Shown here: positions 16,952 through 25,502 of the stretch, piece after piece
How the letters are laid out: every line of letters starts with the position of its first letter
How positions within the stretch are numbered: the stretch's first letter is position 1
NCBI RefSeq assembly: GCF_007828955.1
Contig: NZ_VIVR01000001.1
Location: 2,542,001-2,606,000 of the forward strand
Direction: 5' to 3'
From: Kitasatospora atroaurantiaca
GTDB lineage: Bacteria > Actinomycetota > Actinomycetes > Streptomycetales > Streptomycetaceae
Length of the DNA stretch: 64,000 nucleotides
Notes under the pieces: model-generated
The model's database searches: none
What the model was told of the DNA's origin: nothing
Seen by the model: only the letters and a program-made list of their open reading frames with translations
Position numbers and translations under genes: made by a program

Positions 16952-17461
16952 TCAGGGAATGACGATGACCGGCCGGTTGGCCCGGCGCGCCAACCTGCCC
17001 GAGACCGAACCGAAGAGCTTGCCTAGCAGCCCGTGGGTACTCCCCACCACGATCGCGTCGGCGGCGTACTCCCGGCCGACCTCCTCGATCTCGTGACAGA
17101 TGTCCCCGCCCCGCTCCACCAGGATCCACGGCACGCCGGCCAGGTAGTCGGCGCAGGCCAACTCCAGTCCGAGGATCTCCGTCCGGTGATCCGGAAGATC
17201 GACGAAGACCGGCGGCTCACAACCGGCCCAGACCGTCGCCGGCAGGCGGTTGGCCACATGGACGATCACCAGCCCGCACTGGGAGCGGCGGGCCATGCCG
17301 ACCGCGTACGCAAGCGCCCGCTCGCTCGAGAGGGAGCCGTCGAACCCCACCACCACACCATGCTGGAAGACCGGGTCGCAGGCGCGCGCCGCCTGCTCCT
17401 GAACCGAGGGCTCGTCCACCCCGCCCGGCCGGCCGACCGCCGACCCCGCGCCGTCCGTCAC
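16952..17461 (-). CDS. Universal stress protein (single UspA domain)
   Basis: 169 residues from GTG 17461, chosen because GGAGGG lies five bases upstream; an ATG at 17650 would add 63 residues of weaker coding quality. The Usp fold begins HGVVVGFDGSLSSERALAYA (nucleotide-binding Asp) and ends VVGSTHGLLGKLFGSVSGRL and ANRPVIVIP. The ATP-binding loop has GS in place but its spacing departs from the usual G-2x-G-9x-GS, so ATP binding is uncertain. Such proteins are induced by stress, hypoxia or stationary phase in actinobacteria. It stands alone, converging on the acyl-CoA dehydrogenase gene. Confidence 0.82.
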   Translation of the reverse strand: MTDGAGSAVGRPGGVDEPSVQEQAARACDPVFQHGVVVGFDGSLSSERALAYAVGMARRSQCGLVIVHVANRLPATVWAGCEPPVFVDLPDHRTEILGLELACADYLAGVPWILVERGGDICHEIEEVGREYAADAIVVGSTHGLLGKLFGSVSGRLARRANRPVIVIP

Positions 17462-17650
17462 CGCGCCCTCCGCCCGCTCTTCCCTGTGCTCGCCCCTCCG
17501 CTGCCGCGGCTTCGGCCAACCGCGGCGCACGACGTCGCGGGCGAAAACGGCCGCTGACCGCCGGACGTCCGGCGCGCACGACGAGGACTCGTCGACCGGC
17601 CGGGCGACGACATTCGCGTCAGCGGATCTGGGGGGCTCAAAACCAGCCAT

Positions 17651-18202
17651 GGCTCAAAGCTCTTCGAGTGAGATGGGCCGACAGGGAAGGACAAAGCTGC
17701 CCAGGCAACAAGCCCACCCACGACACCGAGCCGGTCTCTGCCGAGCGCCACCGAATGTGACCTATTCCTTTCAGAGTACGACGGAGGCGAGGCCCAGCCC
17801 AGCAGCAGAGCCCCGAAACGGCAACGATCCCGCTAACGGAGGATGCGTGCGCCGCGCCTTTCACGCCCCCCTGCTACCGGCGGTCCGGCGCCCGCCCGAG
17901 AAGGAGGTTCCCTGGAGCTTGGCCGAGGAGGCTCTCCAATGCAACAGCCCGACAACACAACGTGACCGGACTGTCATCGACCGGTACCGTGCCCATCCGG
18001 GCCCTCCCGAGACCCTCGCGAAATCCTGCGCAGACACAGCGTCCCCGTCAGGCGCAGTGATCTCCTGCGTCCTCCGTATTCACTCTGTCCCCTAGATCCG
18101 GTAGATCCGCTACCTCCAGGACGCTCCGGTTTTCGGCCATTTCGATCCAGTTCGGGCCGTCGATTGGCAATTGCCATCTGCATACCCCGGAGCACTGGCA
18201 GC
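17651..18202. other. Gap with no convincing gene (552 bases)
   Basis: Lies between the divergent stress-protein and HAD genes. Open frames here (for example a plus-strand frame over 17649-18095) lack a ribosome binding site, family resemblance or streptomycete third-position bias, and the local GC is lower than in flanking genes. It probably holds promoters for both neighbours. No hairpin or operator was recognised with confidence. Confidence 0.6.
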
Positions 18203-19282
18203 ATGCAGCGCATGCCGCTGCTGCTGTTCGACCTCGACAACACCCTCCTGCCCCGAGACGCCGCGTTCAGAGCCTGGGCGCAGGACTTCCTGGACGAACA
18301 CCGTCTACCACCCGGCGACCTGAGCTGGTTCACCACCATCGACGGCGGCGGCTACGTGCCCCGCGGCACGGTACTTGGGGCCATCAAGCGCCGCTACGGC
18401 CTCGACCACTCCACCGAACTGCTCCTCGCCCACTACCGGCGGGGCATCAACTCCCACATCCACTGCCCCGCCTCGCACATCGACGCGCTGCACACCGCGA
18501 GGGCCGCCGGATGGACTCTCGGCATCGTCAGCAACGGCGGCACCCGCCCCCAGTTGGAGAAGATCCGCCGCACCGGCCTCGGCCCGCTGGTGGACGGCTG
18601 GGTGATCTCCGAGGAGGCCCGATGTCTCAAACCTGACCCGCAGATCTTCGAGATCGCCGCGCAACGCTGCGGCGTTCCACCGACCGCCGACTGGACCTCG
18701 CACACCTGGATGATCGGCGACTACGCGCCGGCCGACATCGCGGGCGCCGAGGTGACCGGCCTCCGCAGTGTCTGGCTCCACCATGGCCGCCCCTGGGCCG
18801 AATCGGGCTACCGGCCCACCCTCAGTGCTGCCGGCCTGCCCGAGGCCGTCGGCCTGGTCCTGACGGCACGTAACGCACCGAGCCTCCGACCGAACCCGCG
18901 CCGCTCCGTCCGCCCGGCGGTCGCCACAGCCGACGCCGCTCCCGTCCAGCTGGCGGGCGCCCCTGCCGCTGCTCCGGCCTCCGAACGCATCCGTCACGCC
19001 GGCGAGTACAACGGCGAGTACGAGATCGAGCGCCCAACCGGCCGGTACGCCGTGCCCCGCTCCTCTGCGTCCGCCCCTGCCCCTGCCCCCGTTCTGGCCC
19101 CGGTTCTGGCCCCGGCCCCGACACCCGTCTCAGCACTCGGCCCGCGACCGGCTGCGGCGGCGACCACAGCACCCGGGCGGACCACGGCCGCCACCGTCCC
19201 GCCCTTCCCCGCCAACAAGACCGGCGCAGCTGCCGTGCGCCGCGTCGCGGCCGTCCGCATCCCTGACGGCACCGCCGGTTAG
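18203..19282 (+). CDS. HAD-superfamily hydrolase with Pro/Ala-rich tail
   Basis: 359 residues from ATG 18203 (MQRMPLLLF), with GGAG about ten bases upstream; the next ATG at 18212 is also plausible. HAD motif I is LLFDLDNTLLPRD (nucleophile Asp), motif II GIVSNGGTRPQ, motif III LKPDPQIFE and motif IV WMIGDYAPADIAGA. This makes it a small-molecule phosphatase of the pyrimidine-nucleotidase/phosphoglycolate-like class; substrate unknown. After about residue 225 the sequence turns into a low-complexity Ala/Pro/Val tail (repeats of LAPVLAPAP) with no domain. The stop codon TAG lies inside the left arm of the inverted-repeat element that follows. Confidence 0.85.
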   Translation: MQRMPLLLFDLDNTLLPRDAAFRAWAQDFLDEHRLPPGDLSWFTTIDGGGYVPRGTVLGAIKRRYGLDHSTELLLAHYRRGINSHIHCPASHIDALHTARAAGWTLGIVSNGGTRPQLEKIRRTGLGPLVDGWVISEEARCLKPDPQIFEIAAQRCGVPPTADWTSHTWMIGDYAPADIAGAEVTGLRSVWLHHGRPWAESGYRPTLSAAGLPEAVGLVLTARNAPSLRPNPRRSVRPAVATADAAPVQLAGAPAAAPASERIRHAGEYNGEYEIERPTGRYAVPRSSASAPAPAPVLAPVLAPAPTPVSALGPRPAAAATTAPGRTTAATVPPFPANKTGAAAVRRVAAVRIPDGTAG

Positions 19283-19356
19283 GCCCTGTCCGACGATTCG
19301 CGTCAGATCAGCGCGCGGGGGTGGGCGCCCGGCGGGAACTATCGGACAGGGCCTAA
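19279..19356. repeat. 78-bp inverted-repeat element (MITE-like or bidirectional terminator)
   Basis: TTAGGCCCTGTCCGA (19279-19293) and TCGGACAGGGCCTAA (19342-19356) are perfect 15-bp inverted repeats enclosing 48 bases. GGCCCTGTCCG-type ends resemble terminal repeats of small streptomycete IS elements, and TA occurs just outside each 12-bp GGCC core. Each arm supplies the TAG stop of one of the two convergent genes. It may be a non-autonomous element that replaced the original gene ends, or simply a shared terminator. Confidence 0.7.
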
Positions 19357-20114
19357 CGCCACCAGCGGGTCACGCCCTGCTCGGTGAAGCCCAGCCTGCG
19401 GTACAGCGGTTCACCGAGCAGGGTGGCCACCAAGGTGGTCACCCGCCCGGGGTGGGCGGCCAGTGCCTCGGCCACCGCCGCGCGGGCGATGCCCTGAGAC
19501 CGGTGCTCCGGCAGGGTGGCCACCCAGTAGACGCCGACCGTCTCCCCGTCGTCATAGGTCATACAGCCGCCGGCCGGCCGGCCGTCCACCCGCCCCAGCC
19601 ATGCCCGGTAGCCGGGGAGCGTGAGCAGCCCCGGCGGAAGCAGCTCACCCCGTACCCAGGGCTGCCTGGCCGCCACGGGGAACCCCTCGACCACGGCCCG
19701 CTCCACGGCTGCCAGATCCTCGTCGTCCCGGACCTCGTCGACCGTCAGCCCGGCGGCCGTCCGATCGGAGATCCCCAGGCCTGATGCGTCCTCGGGTTCG
19801 CGGGCCATCACCGCCATCTGAAGGGAGGCCTCGCGGCCGAACCGCGCGAGGTCCAGTCCCCCGTACGGGTCCTCGAGGCAGAGCTGAACCGTTCCCCAGG
19901 TACGGAACAGCTCCGTCAACTCCGCCACCAGTTCCCCGGCTTCGCCGTACGGCCGGGTGATCACGACGCGATGGGCGTCAGCCGCGTCCCGGGCACAGCG
20001 GACAGCCGTGTACCCCGCGCTCCGGATGTGCTCCCACCCGTGCACGCGGGCCTGGCCGAGCCAGAAGGCGGCGGCATTGTCGTTGGCCTGTTCGAGCCGG
20101 CTGCGCATCTCCAT
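19353..20114 (-). CDS. GNAT-family N-acetyltransferase
   Basis: 253 residues from ATG 20114. The C-terminal half (about 120-253) has the GNAT core: DEDLAAVERAVVEGFPVAAR, then GVYWVATLPEHRSQGIARAA with the acetyl-CoA pyrophosphate loop (R-x-x-G-x-A). It ends LGEPLYRRLGFTEQGVTRWW, the usual Y-RxLGF ending. The N-terminal half is a divergent domain, perhaps a degenerate second GNAT fold. It would acetylate an amine (antibiotic, polyamine or protein N terminus); substrate unknown. Its stop codon lies in the right arm of the inverted-repeat element, so the final residues might have been altered by an insertion. Confidence 0.82.
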   Translation of the reverse strand: MEMRSRLEQANDNAAAFWLGQARVHGWEHIRSAGYTAVRCARDAADAHRVVITRPYGEAGELVAELTELFRTWGTVQLCLEDPYGGLDLARFGREASLQMAVMAREPEDASGLGISDRTAAGLTVDEVRDDEDLAAVERAVVEGFPVAARQPWVRGELLPPGLLTLPGYRAWLGRVDGRPAGGCMTYDDGETVGVYWVATLPEHRSQGIARAAVAEALAAHPGRVTTLVATLLGEPLYRRLGFTEQGVTRWWR

Positions 20115-20534
20115 GGAGCGACCCTAACCGTGCGGCCCGACGGCCTGCCCTGGCCCCTCTTTGGCTGCACAGCGGCTCACAGCGGCGCACATCCGCTCCC
20201 CGCGCGCCCCTGTTGCGAACCGCCTATTTTCAGTCAATCTCGGGACAGGTCATCACCGTTGGGCAAAGCCGCAGCCCAGACCATCCGGCAGGGCGCACCG
20301 CACCACACTCCCCGGAGACAGGTCGTGCGACAACAAGCCACCGTTCCTCCCGCCCCCTTCCCAGAGGGGTCGACGGGTGCCACGCTTCGTGATCGAATGC
20401 ATCACGCCAAATTGCCATGTCGACATAGCGTCGGATGGTGAACTTGTCACAACGGCAACGGTCCACCCAGTAGATTCGATCTTGGCGAGCAGTGCAGCAC
20501 CACCACACCACACCACCGAGGGGGCTGGAGCGCC
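20115..20534. promoter_or_regulatory. Upstream region of adpA
   Basis: 420 bases between the divergent GNAT and adpA genes. GC content drops markedly around 20390-20480, as expected for a complex promoter. TTGTCA (20444-20449) and TAGATT (20471-20476) are visible but 21 bp apart, too far for a standard promoter. A 53-codon frame (GTG 20379 to TGA 20538) ends overlapping the TTG at 20535, so a coupled upstream frame is possible but unproven. AdpA promoters elsewhere are controlled by gamma-butyrolactone receptors, BldD and AdpA itself; I could not assign such sites here. Confidence 0.5.
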
Positions 20535-22601
20535 TTGAGCAGGGTGAGCAGGAGCGACGCGGGTCCTGACGGCGGCCAGTCGCCGTCCGGCCGCACGAGC
20601 CGGGCTTCGAGAAGCGACGCGACCGCACAACAGGCCGCACCCACCTCGGCGTCGAGACTTCCCCACAACTCTCAGGGCACCCACGGCAGCCACGCCACCC
20701 ACCCTGGTCATGCAGCACAGCCTTCAAAGGCTCATCATGGCCCCCAGTCGTCCCAACCGTCCTACCCTGCCCAGTCGTCGCATGCGTCGCGGGCCGGACA
20801 TCAGGTGCCTCTCAACTCGACTTCGGGGCCACAGGGGTTCGCACCGCAAGCCCTGGGCGGCGGGTCATTCGCGGGCCAAACTACCGATTCGGTAACCGGG
20901 CTGACCCTTGGTCCGGCCACCGCGCCGGTGACCGCCTACGCCACCACGGCCGCCCTCTCGCAAGCCGCGAGCCCGCTCCAGAGCCAGATCCCGGCCCAGC
21001 TGCCACATCAACTCCCGGTCCAGCACGGTGGTCCCGCAGCCTCGATGGCAGCTGCGGCAACGGCAGGCACCACGGGCGCCTCGACTCCCGGCCTCGCTCC
21101 CGCACCTCGGAAGCTGTCCGGGCGGCGGCGCCGCGAGACCGTTGCCGTCCTGATCTTCGGCGGGGCCCCGATCTTCGAGAGCTCGATCCCGCTCTCGGTC
21201 TTCGGGGTGGACCGCCAGGATGCCGGGGTCCCCCGGTACCGCCTGCTGGTCTGCGCCGGCGAGGACGGCCCGCTCGCCACCACCGGCGGGCTGACCCTCA
21301 CCGCCCCCTACGGCCTGGAGGCCCTCTCCCGCGCGGGGACCATCGTGGTGCCCGCCTGGCGGTCGATCTCCCAACCGCCGCCCGTCGAGGCGATCGCCGC
21401 CCTGCGCAAGGCCCACCACGAGGGCGCCCGGATCATCGGCCTCTGCACCGGTGCATTCGTCCTCGCGGCCGCCGGCCTGCTGGACGGCCGCCCGGCCACG
21501 ACGCACTGGATGTACGCGCCGACCCTGGCCAAGCGCTACCCGCGCGTCCATGTCGACCCTCGCGAACTCTTCGTCGACGACGGCGATGTGCTCACCTCCG
21601 CCGGAACGGCGGCCGGCATCGACCTCTGCCTCCATGTCGTGCGGAGCGACCACGGGGCCGAGGCCGCCAATGCGCTGGCCCGTCGGCTGGTCGTGCCGAG
21701 CCGGCGCGGGGGCGGCGGGCAGGCCCAGTACATCGACCAGTCATTACCGGAGGAGATCGGCAACGACCCGCTCGCCGAGGTGGTGACCTGGGCGCTGGAG
21801 AACCTCAACCAGCAGTTCGACGTCGAGGTACTGGCCGCTCGCGCGTACATGAGCCGTCGTACGTTCGACCGCCGGTTCCGTACGCTCACCGGCAGCGCGC
21901 CGCTGCAGTGGCTGATCACTCAGCGGGTGCTGCAGGCCCAGCGGCTGCTGGAGACGTCCGAGCTCTCGGTGGACGATGTGGCACGCCGTTGCGGCTTCCG
22001 CTCGCCGGTCGCGCTGCGCGGTCACTTCCGCCGCCAGTTGGGGGTCTCCCCGGCCGCGTACCGGACGAGCTACCGGGCCCGTCGGCCCGCTCCGACGCCC
22101 GCCGTGCCGTCGCAGGGCCACCCGGCCGACCGGGCGCCCGGCTCGGGCACCCACGTCGGCCAGACGGGCCAGGTCGGCTCGGCCGGCGCGGCCACCCCGC
22201 AGACACCCGGTTCCCCTGGCAACCCGCCGCCGGCCAAGAACCGGATCCGGCCGCTCGTCCCCGCCCAACCGGGCCCGGCCAGCCGGCCGCCCCGTGCCTC
22301 CGAGCGGGCCTCCGACCGTGCCTCCGACCGCTCGTCCGAGCGGATCGCGGAACGCACCGTGGAGCACGCGGTCGCGGAGGAGGAAGGCCATGGCCAGCCC
22401 ACGGCCCGTGGCCTGGGGCAGGGGCACCGGCCGGACGGCGCGGCACTCGCCGGCAGCCGCCCGGACACCCGTACGGACACGCACCCGGACACCGGTACCG
22501 AGACCCACACGGACCCGGACGACGAAGGGAGCCCCGGCGCGGCACGTCCCAACGCGGCCGGCCGTCAACTGTCGGGCTCGCGTGATCGCGCCGTAGGGTG
22601 A
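20535..22601 (+). CDS. adpA: AdpA, AraC-family master regulator of development, with extended N terminus
   Basis: Up to 688 residues from TTG 20535. The conserved core starts near residue 195 (KLSGRRRRETVAVLIFGG). It has a DJ-1/PfpI-like dimerisation domain (IFESSIPLSVFGVDRQDAGV, GLCTGAFVLAAAGLLDGRPA). After it comes the AraC double helix-turn-helix (LAARAYMSRRTFDRRFRTLT, then VDDVARRCGFRSPVALRGHF). AdpA activates genes for aerial growth and antibiotics. A TTA leucine codon (21744-21746, residue 404) lies in SLPEEIG between the domains, where bldA dependence is conserved. Known AdpAs are about 400 residues; here about 190 residues rich in His, Gln, Ser and Pro precede the core. Either this is a real extension or translation starts downstream (ATG 21045) after a long leader. 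ornA follows immediately. Confidence 0.93.
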   Translation: MSRVSRSDAGPDGGQSPSGRTSRASRSDATAQQAAPTSASRLPHNSQGTHGSHATHPGHAAQPSKAHHGPQSSQPSYPAQSSHASRAGHQVPLNSTSGPQGFAPQALGGGSFAGQTTDSVTGLTLGPATAPVTAYATTAALSQAASPLQSQIPAQLPHQLPVQHGGPAASMAAAATAGTTGASTPGLAPAPRKLSGRRRRETVAVLIFGGAPIFESSIPLSVFGVDRQDAGVPRYRLLVCAGEDGPLATTGGLTLTAPYGLEALSRAGTIVVPAWRSISQPPPVEAIAALRKAHHEGARIIGLCTGAFVLAAAGLLDGRPATTHWMYAPTLAKRYPRVHVDPRELFVDDGDVLTSAGTAAGIDLCLHVVRSDHGAEAANALARRLVVPSRRGGGGQAQYIDQSLPEEIGNDPLAEVVTWALENLNQQFDVEVLAARAYMSRRTFDRRFRTLTGSAPLQWLITQRVLQAQRLLETSELSVDDVARRCGFRSPVALRGHFRRQLGVSPAAYRTSYRARRPAPTPAVPSQGHPADRAPGSGTHVGQTGQVGSAGAATPQTPGSPGNPPPAKNRIRPLVPAQPGPASRPPRASERASDRASDRSSERIAERTVEHAVAEEEGHGQPTARGLGQGHRPDGAALAGSRPDTRTDTHPDTGTETHTDPDDEGSPGAARPNAAGRQLSGSRDRAVG

Positions 22602-22606
22602 GTGGC

Positions 22607-23209
22607 GTGAATGACCGTTTGGTATGGATCGACTGTGAAATGACGGGGCTCGACCTCGGCCGGGACGCCCTGGTCGAGGTCGCGGCGCTCGTGACCGACT
22701 CCGAGCTGAACATCCTCGGCGAGGGAGTGGACGTCATCATCCGCCCGCCCGCCGAAGCGGTGGCGAACATGCCCGAGGTGGTGCGGACCATGCACACCGC
22801 CTCCGGGCTGCTCAACGAGCTGGAGAACGGCGTCACGCTCGCCGAGGCCGAGGCACGGGTGCTGGCCTACATCCGGGAGCACGTTCCGGAAGCCGGCAAG
22901 ACACCGCTGTGCGGCAATTCGGTGGCGACCGACCGCGGGTTCCTGGCCCGTGACATGCCCGCTCTCGAACAGCACCTGCACTACCGGATCGTGGACGTCT
23001 CCTCGATCAAGGAGCTGGCCCGCCGCTGGTTCCCCCGCGCCTACTACAACAGCCCGCAGAAGGGCGGCAATCACCGCGCGCTCGCGGACATCCGCGAGAG
23101 CATCGCCGAACTCCGCTACTACCGTGAGGCCGTGTTCGTCGAGCCGCCCGGCCCGGACACCGACGCCGCCCGGGCGATCGCGGCGAAGTACCAGCTGCCC
23201 ACCTCCTGA
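22607..23209 (+). CDS. ornA: Oligoribonuclease
   Basis: 200 residues from GTG 22607 (MNDRLVWIDCEMTGLDLGRD), preceded by AGGGTGAG; a GTG at 22598 overlapping the adpA stop would add three residues. DEDDh exonuclease motifs are complete: WIDCEMTG (Asp and Glu), NSVATDRGFL and the C-terminal GGNHRALADIRESI (His and Asp). It degrades two- to five-nucleotide RNAs, including pGpG from c-di-GMP turnover, and is needed for normal morphogenesis in S. coelicolor. The adpA-ornA order is conserved in streptomycetes. The five-base gap to adpA suggests read-through from the adpA promoter. Confidence 0.95.
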   Translation: MNDRLVWIDCEMTGLDLGRDALVEVAALVTDSELNILGEGVDVIIRPPAEAVANMPEVVRTMHTASGLLNELENGVTLAEAEARVLAYIREHVPEAGKTPLCGNSVATDRGFLARDMPALEQHLHYRIVDVSSIKELARRWFPRAYYNSPQKGGNHRALADIRESIAELRYYREAVFVEPPGPDTDAARAIAAKYQLPTS

Positions 23210-23291
23210 CCAGCCCCCACCCTCTCCCCCGCTCTCCCCCGCGGCGGCGCCCGCACTCGAAACCCTGGCGCGAGCACCCTCTCGGATCCTG

Positions 23292-23297
23292 TAGAGT
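23292..23297 (+). promoter_or_regulatory. Probable -10 element of tRNA-His
   Basis: TAGAGT, 36 bases upstream of the mature tRNA 5' end, identical to the -10 hexamer of the first tRNA-Lys gene in this window. No convincing -35 hexamer at 17 bp was found. Confidence 0.45.
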
Positions 23298-23332
23298 TCT
23301 TCCTGTCGGAGCGGGAACGCCCCGGACAGATG

Positions 23333-23408
23333 GTGGGTGTAGCTCAGTTGGTAGAGCACCTGGTTGTGGTCCAGGTGGCCGCGGGTTCGAGTCCCGTCAC
23401 TCACCCCA
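23333..23408 (+). tRNA. tRNA-His (GUG)
   Basis: Full cloverleaf. The acceptor stem GTGGGTG (23333-23339) pairs with CACTCAC (23398-23404) with one G-T pair. The D arm contains AGCTCAGTTGGTAGAGC, the anticodon loop reads TTGTGGT with GTG, and the T arm contains GGGTTCGAGTCCC. Position 73 is C and CCA is encoded (23406-23408). The base before the stem is G (23332), giving the G(-1) required by histidyl-tRNA synthetase. Confidence 0.97.
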
Positions 23409-23412
23409 ACAG

Positions 23413-23453
23413 CCTTGAGGGCCGGATCTCTTGAAGAGATCCGGCCCTCAAGG
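23413..23453 (+). terminator. Terminator after tRNA-His
   Basis: A perfect 20-bp stem from CCTTGAGGGC at 23413 to GCCCTCAAGG ending at 23453, with a single central base, followed by CGTTTCGG. Strong rho-independent-like hairpin directly after the tRNA gene. Confidence 0.85.
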
Positions 23454-23589
23454 CGTTTCGGCATGTCCACCGTTCGGATCGAACATGGCGGACCTCCGGC
23501 GAGAGGCCGGACCGCACGTCATGCCCGCCGGCCCGGAAGATTCCGGTGGCCCCTCCCGCAACAAGCTACTGGCTAGTAACATCATCGGC

Positions 23590-24036
23590 ATGACCACACC
23601 TTCGATCGGCCAGCTGCTCGACTCCACCGTGCCGATGGCCCGCACCCTCAAGCTCGAGTACCTGGAGACCAGCCCCGAACGGGCCGTGCTGCAGCTCCCG
23701 GACCAGCCCGAGTTCCACAACCACGTCGGCGGGCCGCACGCCGGTGCGATGTTCACCCTGGCCGAGTCCGCGAGCGGCTGCATCGTCCTGGCGGCCTTCG
23801 CCGACCAGCTCTCGCGCGCCGTGCCGCTGGCGGTGAACGCCGAGATCTCGTACAAGAAGCTCGCCATGGGCGTCGTCACCGCGACCGCCACCCTCGGCCG
23901 CCCGATCGCCGACATCCTCGCGGAGCTGGACAAGGGCGAGCGCCCCGAGTTCCCGGTGACGGTGGAGATCACCCGCGCCGACGGCGCCGTCACGGGTGTG
24001 ATGACCATCACGTGGACCCTGCGCCCCAACTCCTGA
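23590..24036 (+). CDS. Hotdog-fold thioesterase-like protein
   Basis: 148 residues from ATG 23590 (MTTPSIGQLLDSTVPMARTL). The pattern FHNHVGGPHAGAMFTLAES near residue 45, then LAVNAEISYKKLAMGVVTAT and a C-terminal GVMTITWTLRPNS, is that of DUF4442/PaaI-like hotdog proteins. Some of these hydrolyse acyl-CoA thioesters. The PaaI catalytic Asp/Glu is not certain: HAGAMFTLAE offers a Glu. Cytoplasmic, monocistronic. There is no clear ribosome binding site; TAGTAAC 11-17 bases upstream could be a -10 element, so the mRNA may be nearly leaderless. Confidence 0.72.
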   Translation: MTTPSIGQLLDSTVPMARTLKLEYLETSPERAVLQLPDQPEFHNHVGGPHAGAMFTLAESASGCIVLAAFADQLSRAVPLAVNAEISYKKLAMGVVTATATLGRPIADILAELDKGERPEFPVTVEITRADGAVTGVMTITWTLRPNS

Positions 24037-24167
24037 CCCTCCCGGGGCAGGAGGGCGAGGACGGGACCCGACCCACGGGTCGCCGCCGCAGCCGACGGCT
24101 GACCAGGGCTCAGGAGAGCTCCGGTCAGCCGCCCACGGCCGCCCAAGCCGCCCTCCCCGTACCGGAG

Positions 24168-25238
24168 CTACGCGGAGTCCCGCACCACCAGCTCCGTGGC
24201 CAGCACGACCTGCCGCCGGGCCCGCCCGCGGTCGGCGATCTCGTCCAGCAGCAGCCGCACCATCGTCCGCCCCATCTCCTCGGTCGGCTGGCGCACGCTG
24301 GTCATCGGCGGATCGGTGTGCCGGGCCACGATCGAGTCCTCGAAGCCGATCACGGCCACCTGGCCCGGCACCTGCCGCCCGGCCGCCCGCAGCACCTGCA
24401 TCGCCCCGGCGGCCATCACGTCCGACGCGCAGAAGACCCCGTCCAGCCCGGGCCGGCGCTCCAGCAGCTCACGCATCGCCAGCCGGCCGCCCTCCTCGGT
24501 GAAGTCGGCCAGGCCCACCAACTCCTCCTCGTACGGGCGTCCGGCCTCCTCCAGCGCCCGCCGGTAGCCCCCGAGACGCGCCCAGGCGACCTCCATGTCC
24601 AGCGGCCCGGTGATGGTCGCCACCTGCTCGCAGCCGCGCCGCAGCAGGTGCCGTACGGCCATCCGGGCGCCGCCCGCGTTGTCCGCGTGGACGTAGCTCA
24701 GCGGCTCCAGGTCGCTGCGCCGCCCGGCGAGCACGGAGGGGATCTCCAGGCTCTCCAGCAGGCTCGGCAGCGGGTCGTCCTGATGCACCGACACGAGCAG
24801 TACGCCGTCCACCCGCTGCGCCCGCAAATAGGCCGAAAGTCGTTCCCGCTCGCGCTGGTTGCGGACCAGGATCAGGAGCAGCTGCATGTCGGTCTCGGCG
24901 AGTTCGGCCGAGACGCCGCTGATGATGTCCGAGAAGTACGGCTCGGAGAAGAGCCGGGTCTCCGCCTCCGGGACGATCAGCGCGATGGAGTCGGTCCGGG
25001 AGGTGACCAGGGTGCGGGCCGCCCGGTTCGGCACATAGCCGAGCTCCGCGATCGCCGTCTGGACCGCCTCGCGGGCCTTGTCGCTGACCCGGGGCGAGCC
25101 GTTGATCACGCGGGAGACCGTGCCGCGTCCGACGCCGGCGAGAGCGGCCACCTCCTCCAGGGTCGGTCGCGCCGAGCCTCGCCCGCTCGCGCCCGAGTTG
25201 CCCCGGGGCCCCGCGGGGCGTTGTGCGGTCTGGCTCAT
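24168..25238 (-). CDS. cebR: CebR, LacI-family repressor of cellobiose utilisation
   Basis: 356 residues from ATG 25238, with AAGAGGTGAG upstream. The LacI helix-turn-helix is LEEVAALAGVGRGTVSRVIN followed by SPRVSDKAREAVQTAIAELG (about residues 27-65). The hinge is YVPNRAARTL and the periplasmic-binding-like effector domain runs to the end (GVFCASDVMAAGAMQVLRAA, PPMTSVRQPTEEMG). It represses cebEFG-bglC until cellobiose or cellotriose binds. In plant-pathogenic streptomycetes the same protein gates thaxtomin synthesis. It is divergent from cebE, with its operator TGGGAGCGCTCCCA in the intergenic region. Confidence 0.95.
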   Translation of the reverse strand: MSQTAQRPAGPRGNSGASGRGSARPTLEEVAALAGVGRGTVSRVINGSPRVSDKAREAVQTAIAELGYVPNRAARTLVTSRTDSIALIVPEAETRLFSEPYFSDIISGVSAELAETDMQLLLILVRNQRERERLSAYLRAQRVDGVLLVSVHQDDPLPSLLESLEIPSVLAGRRSDLEPLSYVHADNAGGARMAVRHLLRRGCEQVATITGPLDMEVAWARLGGYRRALEEAGRPYEEELVGLADFTEEGGRLAMRELLERRPGLDGVFCASDVMAAGAMQVLRAAGRQVPGQVAVIGFEDSIVARHTDPPMTSVRQPTEEMGRTMVRLLLDEIADRGRARRQVVLATELVVRDSA

Positions 25239-25502
25239 CGCTCACCTCTTGGAGATCTTCCCGGGACCGGCCGTCCCGGTTACCGCTCATCTCGGTTGCT
25301 GCTCATTGTGGCCGGTTCCGGCCCCGACCGATCCCCCCGGGCCGTGATCAGGCCCGCCAACTGCAGCTTCGCCTGCCCTGACGGTCCCGGGGCGGCACCG
25401 CTCGCCCACGGGTCCGCCGCCGCCAGGACACGCTCCGGCAACGGATCCGACTTCTGGTCTTGACACTCGCCCCTCTGACACAGGAACCTTCCGGCATGCC
25501 TC

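Noticed and set aside
17649..18095. 148-codon plus-strand frame in the gap before the HAD gene
   Set aside because: No ribosome binding site or homologous motif, and base composition unlike neighbouring genes.
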